Shown here: positions 32,935 through 40,943 of the stretch, piece by piece
Numbering within the stretch: position 1 is the first letter of the stretch
Layout: the number at the start of each line of letters is the position of its first letter
Source of the DNA: Actinoallomurus sp.
GTDB taxonomy: Bacteria; Actinomycetota; Actinomycetes; Streptosporangiales; Streptosporangiaceae
Assembly (NCBI GenBank): GCA_025964625.1
Contig: JAOPYL010000361.1
Span: 1 to 63,973, forward strand
Length of the DNA stretch: 63,973 nucleotides
Direction: 5' to 3'
Position numbers and translations under genes: made by a program
The notes under the pieces: model-generated
Told to the model about the DNA's origin: nothing
The model's database searches: none
Seen by the model: only the letters and a program-made list of their open reading frames with translations

Positions 32935-34587
32935 TCAGGTCGTCTCCGCGAGCACGGCGGCGCGGGCCTCGGCCGCGTCGCCGGCGTCCAGGGCGCGTCC
33001 GGCGAGGCGCCGGCAGTCGGCGAGGCTGTGTGCGGCCAGGCCCGCGCGTACGGCGGGCAGGCCGCGCGGGCTCATGGACAGCTTGGTGATGCCCAGCCCG
33101 ACCAGCACCGGGGCGAGCAGCGGGTCGGCCGCGGCCTCGCCGCATACGCCCACGGACCTGCCGCTGTCCTTGCCGGCCTCCGCGCAGCCGGCGATGAGCT
33201 GGAGCAACGCGGGCTGCCACGGGTCGAGCAGATCGGCCAGGCCGCCGGTCTGCCGGTCCGCGGCGAGGGTGTACTGGCTCAGGTCGTTGGTGCCGATGCT
33301 GAGGAAGTCCACGACGTCCAGGAACCGCCCGGCGCGCAGCGCCGCCGCCGGCACCTCGATCATCACGCCGGCCGTGGACAGCCCGAAGCCGCGAGCCCGA
33401 GCGGCGAAGCCGGCCGCCTCCGGCGCCGTGGAGACCATCGGTGCCATCACCCATACGTCGGCCGCCGTCTCGGCGGCGGCCAGCGCGATGGCCTGGAGCT
33501 GGGTGTCCAGGACCTCCGGACGATCGCGCGCGACGCGCAGGCCGCGCACTCCGAGCGCCGGGTTCGGCTCCTCCGGCAGACCGAGGAACGGCAGCGGCTT
33601 GTCCGCGCCCGCGTCCAGGGTCCGCACCACGATGGTGCCGCGTTCGAAGAGACGGAAGGCCTCGGCGTAGGCCGCCACCTGCTCGTCCAGGCCCGGCGCG
33701 TCGTGGCGGTCCAGGAAGAGGAACTCGGTCCGGAACAGGCCCACGCCTGCGACGTCGCTCAGATCCACCCCGGCGAGGTCGGCGGCGGAGCCGATGTTGA
33801 CCATCAGGTCGACCGCGTGCCCGTCCGAGGTCAGCCCGGGTCCGCGTCCCTCTTCGAGCCTGCTCCGCTCGACGGCCGCCCGCGCGCGTACCTCGGCGAC
33901 CTCCTGCTCATCGACTCCGGCCCGCACCTCGCCGGTGGTGCCGTCCACCGTGGCGGCGACGCCGTCCGGAAGATCCAGCGCGCCGCCGCAGCCGACCACG
34001 GCGGGCAGGCCCAGCGAGCGCGCGAGGATCGCCGTGTGGCTCGTGGGACCGCCGCGCTCCGTCACCAGCGCGAGCACGCTCGACGGATCGAGGGCCGCCG
34101 TGTCGGCGGGCGCCAGGTCGTCGGCGACCAGGATGAACGGGTGTCCCGGCGATGGCACGCCCGGCATCGGCAGGCCGAGCGCGGCCGCGATCGCGCGGTT
34201 GGCGAGGTCGTCCAGGTCCGCCGCCCGCTCCGCGAGGTAGCCGCCGAGTGCGGCCAGGGCCTCGCGGTGCCCGTCGAAGGTCTCCCGCAGCGCGTGCGCG
34301 GCGTCCGCGCCGGCCCGGATGCGCGTCTCGGCGTCCTGCCGGAGCGTCGGGTCGGCGGCGATCATAGCCAGGGCCTCCAGGATGTCGGCGGCCTCGCCGG
34401 TCGCGGCGCCGGCCCGCTCGCGCAGCCCGGACTCGACGGTCTCCAGCGCGCTGACGGCGACGGCGACCTCCTTGTCCGGGTCGGCGACCGGGCGGGGCGC
34501 CGGGAGGGACGGCGGCGGGCCCATCCGCACGACGAGGCCCGCCGCCAGACCGGGGCTGACCCCGATGCCCTGCAGCGTGTCAGGCAT
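32935..34587 (-). CDS. ptsI: PTS Enzyme I (phosphoenolpyruvate-protein phosphotransferase)
   Basis: A 550-residue Enzyme I that autophosphorylates from phosphoenolpyruvate and passes the phosphate to HPr. The phosphorylated His184 lies in GGPTSHTAILARSLG. The PEP-binding barrel shows VGLFRTEFLFLDR, LDAGADKP, MIEVPAA, DFLSIGTNDLSQYTLAADR and the catalytic cysteine in VGVCGEAAADP. It is slightly shorter than the usual 570 residues. The ATG at 34587 overlaps the ptsH stop by 8 bp. It is the last gene of the operon, so the soluble phosphorelay is made together with the substrate-specific components. Confidence 0.95.
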   Translation of the reverse strand: MPDTLQGIGVSPGLAAGLVVRMGPPPSLPAPRPVADPDKEVAVAVSALETVESGLRERAGAATGEAADILEALAMIAADPTLRQDAETRIRAGADAAHALRETFDGHREALAALGGYLAERAADLDDLANRAIAAALGLPMPGVPSPGHPFILVADDLAPADTAALDPSSVLALVTERGGPTSHTAILARSLGLPAVVGCGGALDLPDGVAATVDGTTGEVRAGVDEQEVAEVRARAAVERSRLEEGRGPGLTSDGHAVDLMVNIGSAADLAGVDLSDVAGVGLFRTEFLFLDRHDAPGLDEQVAAYAEAFRLFERGTIVVRTLDAGADKPLPFLGLPEEPNPALGVRGLRVARDRPEVLDTQLQAIALAAAETAADVWVMAPMVSTAPEAAGFAARARGFGLSTAGVMIEVPAAALRAGRFLDVVDFLSIGTNDLSQYTLAADRQTGGLADLLDPWQPALLQLIAGCAEAGKDSGRSVGVCGEAAADPLLAPVLVGLGITKLSMSPRGLPAVRAGLAAHSLADCRRLAGRALDAGDAAEARAAVLAETT

Positions 34588-34864
34588 CGGCGGCTTCCTC
34601 GGCGTCGAGATCGCGGGCGAGCAAGGTGACGAGCGCGTCCAGCGCGTCATCGGCACCCGGCCCGTCCGCGTCCAGGATGACCTCGGTGCCGTGCCCGGCG
34701 CCGAGCGAGAGCACGGCGAGCATGCTGGCCGCCGGCACGGGACTGCCGTCACCGACTCGGATGCGCACCGGCACGCTCTGCTCGGCGGCGGCCTTGACGA
34801 ATATTGCGGCGGGCCGCGCGTGCAGACCGGTGCGGGAGGCGATCGTCACGGTTCGCTCGGGCAT
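34580..34864 (-). CDS. ptsH: PTS phosphocarrier protein HPr
   Basis: A 94-residue HPr. The active histidine is His15 in RTGLHARPAA, and the second conserved block is VPAASMLAVLSLGAGHG, with Ser47 at the position of the regulatory serine known in Firmicutes. It carries phosphate from Enzyme I to EIIA. The C terminus is Asp/Glu/Ala-rich. The ATG has AGGAAGGACC just upstream. It lies 13 bp after the dehydrogenase gene and overlaps ptsI. Confidence 0.95.
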   Translation of the reverse strand: MPERTVTIASRTGLHARPAAIFVKAAAEQSVPVRIRVGDGSPVPAASMLAVLSLGAGHGTEVILDADGPGADDALDALVTLLARDLDAEEAADA

Positions 34865-34877
34865 GGCTGGTCCTTCC

Positions 34878-35912
34878 TCAGGGTTCGATGGTGACTTTGA
34901 TCGCGGTGCCGCGCCCGACGATGTCGATGCCCTCCAGCACCTGAGACAGCGGAAGGCGATCGGTGATCAGGTCGGCGACCGGTACGGCGCCCGAGGCGAT
35001 GAGCTCGAGAGCGCGCTTGTTGTGCTGCGGGCTGGAGCCGTTGGCCCCGACGATGGTCAGCTCGCGGTAGTGCACGAGGTTGGAGTCGCAGGCGATGACC
35101 GGGTTGTCCTTGGGCAGGCCGCCGAAGAAGCTGATGCGGCCTTGACGCGCCGCCATCTGCAGGGCCTGCTCCTGGGCGGCCCCGGAGGCGGCCGCGGTGA
35201 TGACCACGTCGGCGCCGCGGCCGTCCGTCAGCTTCAGCACCTGGTCCACCAGGTCCGACCCGTGGATCGCCGCGTCGGGCCCTACCCGCTCGGCGGACAT
35301 GGCCAGCCGGTCGGTGTTCAGGTCGGCGAGGAAGACGCGCGCCGCGCCGCGAGAGCGGGCCAGCCGTACGTGCAGACAGCCGATCGGCCCGGCGCCGATG
35401 ATCACGACGTCGTCGCCCTCGCCGACACGGGCCAGCTCCTGGCCGTTGAGCACGCACGCGAGCGGTTCGGCCACCGACGCCTCGGCGAAGCCGAGACCGT
35501 CCGGGATCCGGTTGAGGCCGTCGACGGCGAGCACCTTGGCCGGCACGACCGTGTACTCGGCGAAGCCGCCGTCGTAGTGGTAGCCCATCGACTCCTGGTT
35601 CGGGCACACGGTCATCCGGCCGCGCCGGCACTCCTCGCACCGCCCGCAGGGGATCGCCGCGATGACCTGCACGCGGTCGCCCTGCCGCCAGCCGGTCACG
35701 CCGTCGCCGACCTCGGCGATCTCGCCGGCGATCTCGTGGCCCATGACACGGGGCGGCCGGATGTGGTGATGGCCATGTTTTGAGATCTTGACGTCGGTGC
35801 CGCAGGTCGAGCAGTTGCGGACCCGGATCTTGACGTCTCCGGGACCGGGGACGGGCTCGGCGGCCTCCTCGATGCGGATGTCACCGGGCGAATGGAAACG
35901 TGCGACCTTCAC
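34878..35912 (-). CDS. Zinc-dependent polyol (phosphate) dehydrogenase, MDR family
   Basis: A 344-residue zinc-containing medium-chain dehydrogenase like sorbitol, threonine or galactitol-1-phosphate dehydrogenases. The catalytic zinc site is suggested by NCSTCGTD and MGHEIAGEI, the structural zinc by four cysteines in CGRCEECRRGRMTVC, and NAD binding by VVIIGAGPIGCLH. Its ATG overlaps the EIIA stop (ATGA), so it is made with the transporter. A zinc enzyme in this position suggests that the imported polyol phosphate is oxidised by a GatD-like enzyme instead of MtlD, which belongs to a different family. Confidence 0.88.
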   Translation of the reverse strand: MKVARFHSPGDIRIEEAAEPVPGPGDVKIRVRNCSTCGTDVKISKHGHHHIRPPRVMGHEIAGEIAEVGDGVTGWRQGDRVQVIAAIPCGRCEECRRGRMTVCPNQESMGYHYDGGFAEYTVVPAKVLAVDGLNRIPDGLGFAEASVAEPLACVLNGQELARVGEGDDVVIIGAGPIGCLHVRLARSRGAARVFLADLNTDRLAMSAERVGPDAAIHGSDLVDQVLKLTDGRGADVVITAAASGAAQEQALQMAARQGRISFFGGLPKDNPVIACDSNLVHYRELTIVGANGSSPQHNKRALELIASGAVPVADLITDRLPLSQVLEGIDIVGRGTAIKVTIEP

Positions 35913-36367
35913 TCTGCTACTTCCTCTCCGGCCGGCTGGAGCAGCCGTACCACCTCGTCGATGTCATTCGTCTCGCGCAGCGCGCGGGCCTGTTCGGGGT
36001 CGAGCAGGATCTGGGCGAGCTCGGACAGGAGCCGGACATGGCCGTCGCCGCGCGCGGCGATGCCGATACACAGGACGACCTGCTCACCGTTCCACTCGAC
36101 CCCGTCCGGGAACCGCACGAAGGACACGGCGTCATGATGCACGGCGTCCTTCCCCGCGAGCGTTCCGTGCGGGATCGCGACGCCCTCGCCGACGTAGGTG
36201 GACACCGAGCGCTCGCGCTCCAGCATCGTGTCGACGTAGGCGGGTTCGACGGCTCCGGCACCGACCAGCGCGGCCCCGCACTGGCGGATGGCGTCGTCGC
36301 GGCCGATGGCCTTCGCGTCGAGGCGTACGGCCGCGCGGTCGAGCAGCTCAGGCACCGACCTCGCCAC
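35909..36367 (-). CDS. PTS EIIA component, mannitol/fructose type
   Basis: A 152-residue EIIA of the mannitol/fructose class. The phosphorylated histidine is His67 in GVAIPHGTL, preceded by RERSVSTYVGEG, as in MtlF. It receives phosphate from HPr and hands it to EIIB. The GTG at 36367 overlaps the 3' end of the EIIB gene by 20 bp. A second GTG at 36355 would shorten the protein by four residues and reduce the overlap. It is encoded as a separate protein, unlike the fused E. coli MtlA. Confidence 0.93.
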   Translation of the reverse strand: MARSVPELLDRAAVRLDAKAIGRDDAIRQCGAALVGAGAVEPAYVDTMLERERSVSTYVGEGVAIPHGTLAGKDAVHHDAVSFVRFPDGVEWNGEQVVLCIGIAARGDGHVRLLSELAQILLDPEQARALRETNDIDEVVRLLQPAGEEVAE

Positions 36368-36647
36368 CGTTCTTGATCGCGGCGACGAGCTTGGTCACTG
36401 CGGGGTCGCCGATGAAGACCTTGAACGTCACGATCGGCTTGCCCTGCGCGCCGGCCGCCGCACGCGCGGCGAGGCCCTCATGGCAGACCACGACGTCGGC
36501 GTCCGCGGGGATCGAGTTGACCGGCGTGTGCTCGACCCGCACATCGGACTTCTTCAGCTGCTTGCGCAGCTGGCTCGCGAGCATGACGCTGCTGCCCATC
36601 CCGGCGTCGCAGGCCACGATGAGCTTGCGTATGTCCTTACCGTTCAT
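36348..36647 (-). CDS. PTS EIIB component, mannitol type
   Basis: A 99-residue EIIB. The phosphorylated cysteine is Cys13 in VACDAGMGSSVMLA, the standard P-loop of mannitol-type EIIB. It transfers phosphate to the sugar alcohol as EIIC moves it across the membrane. The ATG at 36647 lies 5 bp after the EIIC stop. Split IIC, IIB and IIA genes are a Gram-positive arrangement. Confidence 0.93.
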   Translation of the reverse strand: MNGKDIRKLIVACDAGMGSSVMLASQLRKQLKKSDVRVEHTPVNSIPADADVVVCHEGLAARAAAGAQGKPIVTFKVFIGDPAVTKLVAAIKNGGEVGA

Positions 36648-36652
36648 GTCGA

Positions 36653-37804
36653 TCACGCTTCCTGAGGTGCGGTCTGCGGAGCCGGCGCCGTGCCGGCCTG
36701 CTGGTCTGCGGTCTCGGCACCGGAGGCGTCGGGGCCGGCGTCCGGCTCGGCCTCTCCGGCGAACCTGCCGAAGCCGAGCAGCACCGAGCCGACGGCGAAC
36801 GACACCGCGGCGGCGATGAACACTCCGGCGAAGACTCCGACATATCCGCCCCTGGGGGTCTCGGCGGCGTAGGCGAAGATGCTGCCGGGTGAGGGGGTGG
36901 CGACCAGGCCGGCGCCGGTGACCATGAACGTTCCGATACCCGCGGCGCCACCGGCCATGGAGGCGAGGATAAGGCGCGGCTTCATCAGGATGTAGGGGAA
37001 GTAGATCTCGTGGATGCCGCCGAGGAACTGGATGACGATCGCGGCCGGCACGCTCGGGCGCAGGCTTCGCGGGCCGAACAGCAGATAGGCCAACAGCACG
37101 CCCAGACCCGGACCGGGGTTGGACTCCAGCATGAACAGGATCGACTTGCCGTGCTTGACCGCCTCGGCCACGCCCAGCGGGCCCAGCACACCGTGGTTGA
37201 CGGCGTTGTTCAGGAACAGCACCTTCGCCGGCTCGATCAGCACCGAGGCGAGCGGCAGCAGGTGATGGTGGATCAGCCACTCCACGCCGTTCCCCGCCAC
37301 GTTGGTGACATGACGCACGATCGGGCCGATCGCCCACATGCCGAACACCGCGGCCGCGCCGCCGACGATGCCGGCGGTGAAGTTGTCCACCAGCATCTCG
37401 AAGCCGGCGCCGGTCTTCTCCTGGGTGAACGCGTCGATCCGTTTGAGGACGTACGCCGTCAGCGGGCCGAGGAGCATCGCGCCGAGGAACATCGGAATGC
37501 CCGAGCCGACGACCACCCCGATGGTCGCGACCGCGCCGACCACCGCGCCGCGCTGGCCGTGCACCATCCGTCCACCGGTATAGCCGATCAGTACCGGCAG
37601 CAGCATATTGATCGTCGGGTCGACCAGCGCACCGAACTGCTTGCTCGGCAGCCAGCCGGTCGGGATGAACAGCGCGGTGATCAGGCCCCAGGCGATGAAC
37701 GCCCCGATGTTGGGCATCACCATCCCGGCCAGGTAGCCGCCCAGGCGCTGGATATGCGCCTTGGGACCGCTACCGGTGATCTTCGGGGTGTACGCAGTGG
37801 CCAT
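36653..37804 (-). CDS. PTS EIIC component, mannitol type
   Basis: A 383-residue membrane transporter subunit. It has the EIIC-Mtl hallmarks FLNNAVNHGVLGPLG and GGIHEIYFPYILMKPR (the GIHE motif binds substrate) and about eight hydrophobic segments between residues 22 and 345. A Pro/Ala/Glu-rich cytoplasmic tail of about 35 residues follows. It translocates a hexitol, most likely mannitol or a stereoisomer, while EIIB phosphorylates it. The ATG start matches the family. It follows the kinase gene by 38 bp and leads the IIC-IIB-IIA block. Confidence 0.93.
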   Translation of the reverse strand: MATAYTPKITGSGPKAHIQRLGGYLAGMVMPNIGAFIAWGLITALFIPTGWLPSKQFGALVDPTINMLLPVLIGYTGGRMVHGQRGAVVGAVATIGVVVGSGIPMFLGAMLLGPLTAYVLKRIDAFTQEKTGAGFEMLVDNFTAGIVGGAAAVFGMWAIGPIVRHVTNVAGNGVEWLIHHHLLPLASVLIEPAKVLFLNNAVNHGVLGPLGVAEAVKHGKSILFMLESNPGPGLGVLLAYLLFGPRSLRPSVPAAIVIQFLGGIHEIYFPYILMKPRLILASMAGGAAGIGTFMVTGAGLVATPSPGSIFAYAAETPRGGYVGVFAGVFIAAAVSFAVGSVLLGFGRFAGEAEPDAGPDASGAETADQQAGTAPAPQTAPQEA

Positions 37805-37842
37805 GAGGGCCTCCTAGGGGGTTCGGTGTTCTGCGTAGCGGG

Positions 37843-38781
37843 TCATGCGATGAGCGCCCGGTCCAGATCCGGCCGCTCGTTGATACGGACGATGTCGCGC
37901 CGGATGTCCTGCGGGCGCGGCATTCGGCTTGCGGGAAGCGACACGGCAGCGGCCCCCCACGCCAGCCCTTCGGCCAGGGCACCACTCCCCCGTGCTCCCG
38001 CGGCGAGGAAACCTGCGAGCAGGGCGTCTCCCGCTCCGACCGTGCTCCTCGCCTCGGCGATCGGAGCCTCGCCGATGATCACCCCACCGTCCTCGACGAG
38101 CACGGCGCCGTCCGCGCCCAGGCTCGCGAGCACGCTCTGGGCGCCGCGGCTCCGCAGCTCCTCCGCCGCCTTGACGACGTCCCCGATGCTGTCGACCGGC
38201 CGCCCGACGGCCTCGGCCAGTTCGTCCCGGTTGGGCTTGATGAGTACCGGTCGCGCGTCGACCGCGGCCAGAAGAGCCGGGCCGCTGGCGTCCACCGCGA
38301 CCTGGATGCCGGCCGCGGTGAAGAACTCGCAGAACTGGGCGTAGATGCCGGTCGGCACGCCGGGCGGCAGGCTGCCGCAGGTCACGACCCAGCTCGCGGC
38401 CTCCGTCTCCGCGAGGACCGCGTCGGCGACCGCGTCCAGCTCCCCGCGGGACAGCGGCTCTCCCGGCTCATTCAGCTTGGTGACCACCCCGTCGGGTTCG
38501 GCGATGGTGACGTTCGACCGGGTCCGGCCGGCGACGCGGACGGCCCGAATCGGGATCCCGTCGGTCTCGAGCAGCCGGATGAGCTGCTCACCGTCGGCCC
38601 CACCGACGGCGACCACGGCGACCGAGGGCACCTGATTCGCCAGCAGAGCGCGCGAGACGTTGACTCCCTTGCCGCCCGGGTCCAGCCGCGCCGAGGTGGC
38701 GCGGGTCATCGTCCCCTTGGCGAGATGGTCGACCTCGATCGTCCGGTCCAGGCTCGGGTTGAGCGTCAGTGTGACGATCAT
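37843..38781 (-). CDS. PfkB-family 1-phosphofructokinase / tagatose-6-phosphate kinase-like
   Basis: A 312-residue ribokinase-fold kinase of the FruK/LacC branch. It begins MIVTLTLNPSLDRTIEVD. It has the N-terminal signature PGGKGVNVSRALL, the substrate region SLPPGVP and the C-terminal PfkB signature STVGAGDALLAGFLA with the catalytic Asp. FruK phosphorylates fructose-1-phosphate and LacC tagatose-6-phosphate; the two are hard to separate by sequence. With a GatD-like zinc dehydrogenase beside it, either route to a hexose bisphosphate is possible. The ATG at 38781 was chosen over upstream in-frame codons. It is the first gene of the PTS operon. Confidence 0.9.
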   Translation of the reverse strand: MIVTLTLNPSLDRTIEVDHLAKGTMTRATSARLDPGGKGVNVSRALLANQVPSVAVVAVGGADGEQLIRLLETDGIPIRAVRVAGRTRSNVTIAEPDGVVTKLNEPGEPLSRGELDAVADAVLAETEAASWVVTCGSLPPGVPTGIYAQFCEFFTAAGIQVAVDASGPALLAAVDARPVLIKPNRDELAEAVGRPVDSIGDVVKAAEELRSRGAQSVLASLGADGAVLVEDGGVIIGEAPIAEARSTVGAGDALLAGFLAAGARGSGALAEGLAWGAAAVSLPASRMPRPQDIRRDIVRINERPDLDRALIA

Positions 38782-38900
38782 GCGGTGACCGCCCGGTGCC
38801 CGGCCCGCCCGGGATGGCCCGCCACGCATCGCCCGGCACGGGCCCCTCGCGAGATCTCTCTCAGCCCCTCGTCGGCGTACATCGTGTTGCTTCACCGCCG

Positions 38901-38926
38901 TTTCGCTTTGGTTTCCATTTGTTTAC
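38901..38926 (-). promoter_or_regulatory. Candidate DeoR operator upstream of the PTS operon
   Basis: Read on the coding (minus) strand, AAACAAATGGAAACC runs into AAAGCGAAAC, giving repeated GAAAC/GAAA units about 120-145 bp upstream of the kinase start. The block ACAAATGG and the GAAA series also occur before the deoR gene (32030-32057). This is the only A-rich patch in the region. Confidence 0.55.
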
Positions 38927-38967
38927 GCCCACATGCGTCCGTCCGTCAAGGATTGGAGGCGAATGCG

Positions 38968-39003
38968 TGATCACGAAACGGCCACGGGGCCGTTTCGTGA
39001 TCA
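38968..39003 (-). terminator. 16-bp perfect hairpin downstream of poxB
   Basis: TGATCACGAAACGGCC (38968-38983) pairs perfectly with GGCCGTTTCGTGATCA (38988-39003) around the loop ACGG. It lies about 80 bp after the poxB stop in the direction of transcription and before the PTS operon upstream region, so it most likely ends poxB transcription. No T-tract follows. Confidence 0.75.
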
Positions 39004-39082
39004 GGTGAGAGGAGCCGTCAACCGGCGAGGACGCCTCGCAGGGCGGCGCCGAGCACGGCGGAAGGGCCGGCCGGCCGGCCGG

Positions 39083-40822
39083 TCAGGGGCGAATGTTGCG
39101 GAGGTTGGACCGGGCGATCTGGATCATGCGGCCGACCCCGCCGCTCATCACCATCTTGCTCGCCGCCAGCGCGAATCCGGCCACCTGCTCACCGGTGATC
39201 TTGGGCGGCACGGCCAGCGCGTCGGGGTCGGTGACCACATCGACGAGGGCCGGCCCGTCATGCTGGAACGCCTCGTGCAGCGCCTCCCGCACGCGCTTGG
39301 GGTCCTCGACCCGGATACCGTGCAGCCCCGCGGCGCGGGCGATCGCCGCGTAGTCGGTGTGGGGATACCTCGTGGCGTACGGCGGCATGCCGTCGACCAT
39401 CATCTCCATTTCGATCATGGCGAGCGAGGAGTTGTTGAAGAGCACGACCTTGACCGGCACGTCGTACTGGACCAGGGACAGCAGGTCGCCCATGAGCATG
39501 GCCAGTCCGCCATCGCCGGACAGCGTGACGACCTGGCGGTCGCGGTCGGCGATCTGGGCGCCGAAGGCCTGGGGCAGGGCGTTCGACATCGACCCGTGGA
39601 TGTAGGAGCCGATGATCCGCCGCCGGCCGTTGGGGGTGAGGTACCGCGCGGCCCAGACGTTGCACATGCCGGTGTCGACGGTGAACACGGCGTCCGGGGC
39701 GGCCTCCTCGTCCAGGATCGAGGCGACGTACTCGGGGTGGATCGGCGTGTGCCGGTCGATGTCGCGGGTATAGGCCGCGACGGCGCCCTCCAGCGCGTTC
39801 GCGTGCTTCTTCAGCATCCGGTCCAGGAACCGCCGGTCGGTCTTCTCGCGCACCATCTGGATGAGCGCGCGCAGCGTCTCACGAGCGTCGCCCCAGACCG
39901 CAAGGGCGAGCTCGCACCGCCGTCCGAGACGCTCGGGAGCGATGTCGACCTGGGCGATCCGCACGTCTTTGGGCAGGAACTCGGGGTACGGAAAGTCGGT
40001 TCCGAGCAAGATGAGCAGGTCGGCCTCGTGCATGGCCTCGTACGCGGCGCCGTAGCCGAGCAGGCCCGACATTCCGACGTCGAACGGGTTGTCGTACTGG
40101 ATCCACTCCTTTCCGCGCAGGGAGTGGGCGACGGGTGCCTTGACGCGCTCGGCCAAGGCCATGACCTCGTCGTGTGCGCCGGCGGTGCCGATCCCGCAGA
40201 ACAGCGTGACCCGGTTCGCCTCATCGATCATCCGGGCCAGCTCGGCGACCTCCTCGTCGGCCGGGCGGATCGTCGGCCGCCGGGTGACCAGGGCGAGCTC
40301 GGTGGCCCGCTCGGGCGCCTCTCGTGCGGCGACGTCGCCCGGCAGGGTGACGACGGAGACGCCGGACCGGCCGATCGCGTTCTGGATCGCCGTCTGCGCG
40401 ACCCGGGGCATCTGGGCCGGATTGGTGACCAGCTCGGAGTAGTGGCTGCACTCGGCGAACAACCGGTCCGGATGGGTCTCCTGGAAGTACCCGGTACCGA
40501 TCTCGCTGCTGGGGATGTGCGCGGCGATCGCCAACACCGGCGCCATACTGCGATGCGCGTCGAATAAGCCGTTGATCAGGTGCAGGTTTCCGGGGCCGGA
40601 GGTACCCGCGCACACCGCCAGGCAGCCGGTGATCTGTGCTTCGGCGCCGGCCGCGAAGGCGGCGGACTCCTCGTGCCGCACCTGCACGAGCTCGATGCCC
40701 GGGGCACGGCGGATGGCGTCGGTGATCGGGTTGAGACTGTCGCCGACGAGGCCGTACACCCTCCGGACGCCCGCACGGACGAGGATGCCGATCAACTGAT
40801 CGGCAATGCTCTGCCTGGCCAT
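39083..40822 (-). CDS. poxB: Thiamine-diphosphate-dependent pyruvate dehydrogenase (quinone)/pyruvate oxidase, PoxB-like
   Basis: A 579-residue ThDP enzyme. The N-terminal Pyr domain has the catalytic glutamate in VRHEESAAFAAGAEA. The middle FAD-type domain has the RGKEWIQYDNPFDVGMSGLLG stretch. The C-terminal PP domain carries the metal motif SGDGGLAMLMGDLLSLVQYDVPVKVVLFNN. The pattern matches PoxB-type pyruvate:quinone oxidoreductases, which decarboxylate pyruvate to acetate and pass electrons through FAD to the membrane quinone pool. The C-terminal 25 residues, which in PoxB bind the membrane, are basic and partly amphipathic. It is a single gene with its own terminator. Confidence 0.88.
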   Translation of the reverse strand: MARQSIADQLIGILVRAGVRRVYGLVGDSLNPITDAIRRAPGIELVQVRHEESAAFAAGAEAQITGCLAVCAGTSGPGNLHLINGLFDAHRSMAPVLAIAAHIPSSEIGTGYFQETHPDRLFAECSHYSELVTNPAQMPRVAQTAIQNAIGRSGVSVVTLPGDVAAREAPERATELALVTRRPTIRPADEEVAELARMIDEANRVTLFCGIGTAGAHDEVMALAERVKAPVAHSLRGKEWIQYDNPFDVGMSGLLGYGAAYEAMHEADLLILLGTDFPYPEFLPKDVRIAQVDIAPERLGRRCELALAVWGDARETLRALIQMVREKTDRRFLDRMLKKHANALEGAVAAYTRDIDRHTPIHPEYVASILDEEAAPDAVFTVDTGMCNVWAARYLTPNGRRRIIGSYIHGSMSNALPQAFGAQIADRDRQVVTLSGDGGLAMLMGDLLSLVQYDVPVKVVLFNNSSLAMIEMEMMVDGMPPYATRYPHTDYAAIARAAGLHGIRVEDPKRVREALHEAFQHDGPALVDVVTDPDALAVPPKITGEQVAGFALAASKMVMSGGVGRMIQIARSNLRNIRP

Positions 40823-40943
40823 CCGAAATCCCCCCGTGAGCTCAGCAGCCGGCCGTCTACCTGGCCATTCGGCTCCTACCCCGAACGGTCGTGCGTCAGT
40901 CGGCCGGTCCGGGCCGCCTGTCGGACGCGCTCCGGACCGCGGG

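Larger units (their letters stand above)
38782..39082. other. 301-bp intergenic region between poxB and the PTS operon
   Basis: The region holds, from left to right, the upstream leader of the PTS operon with its A-rich repeat motif, a 16-bp perfect hairpin after poxB, and GC-rich spacer DNA. Several short frames cross it on the plus strand but none has a good ribosome site or a recognisable product. Confidence 0.6.
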
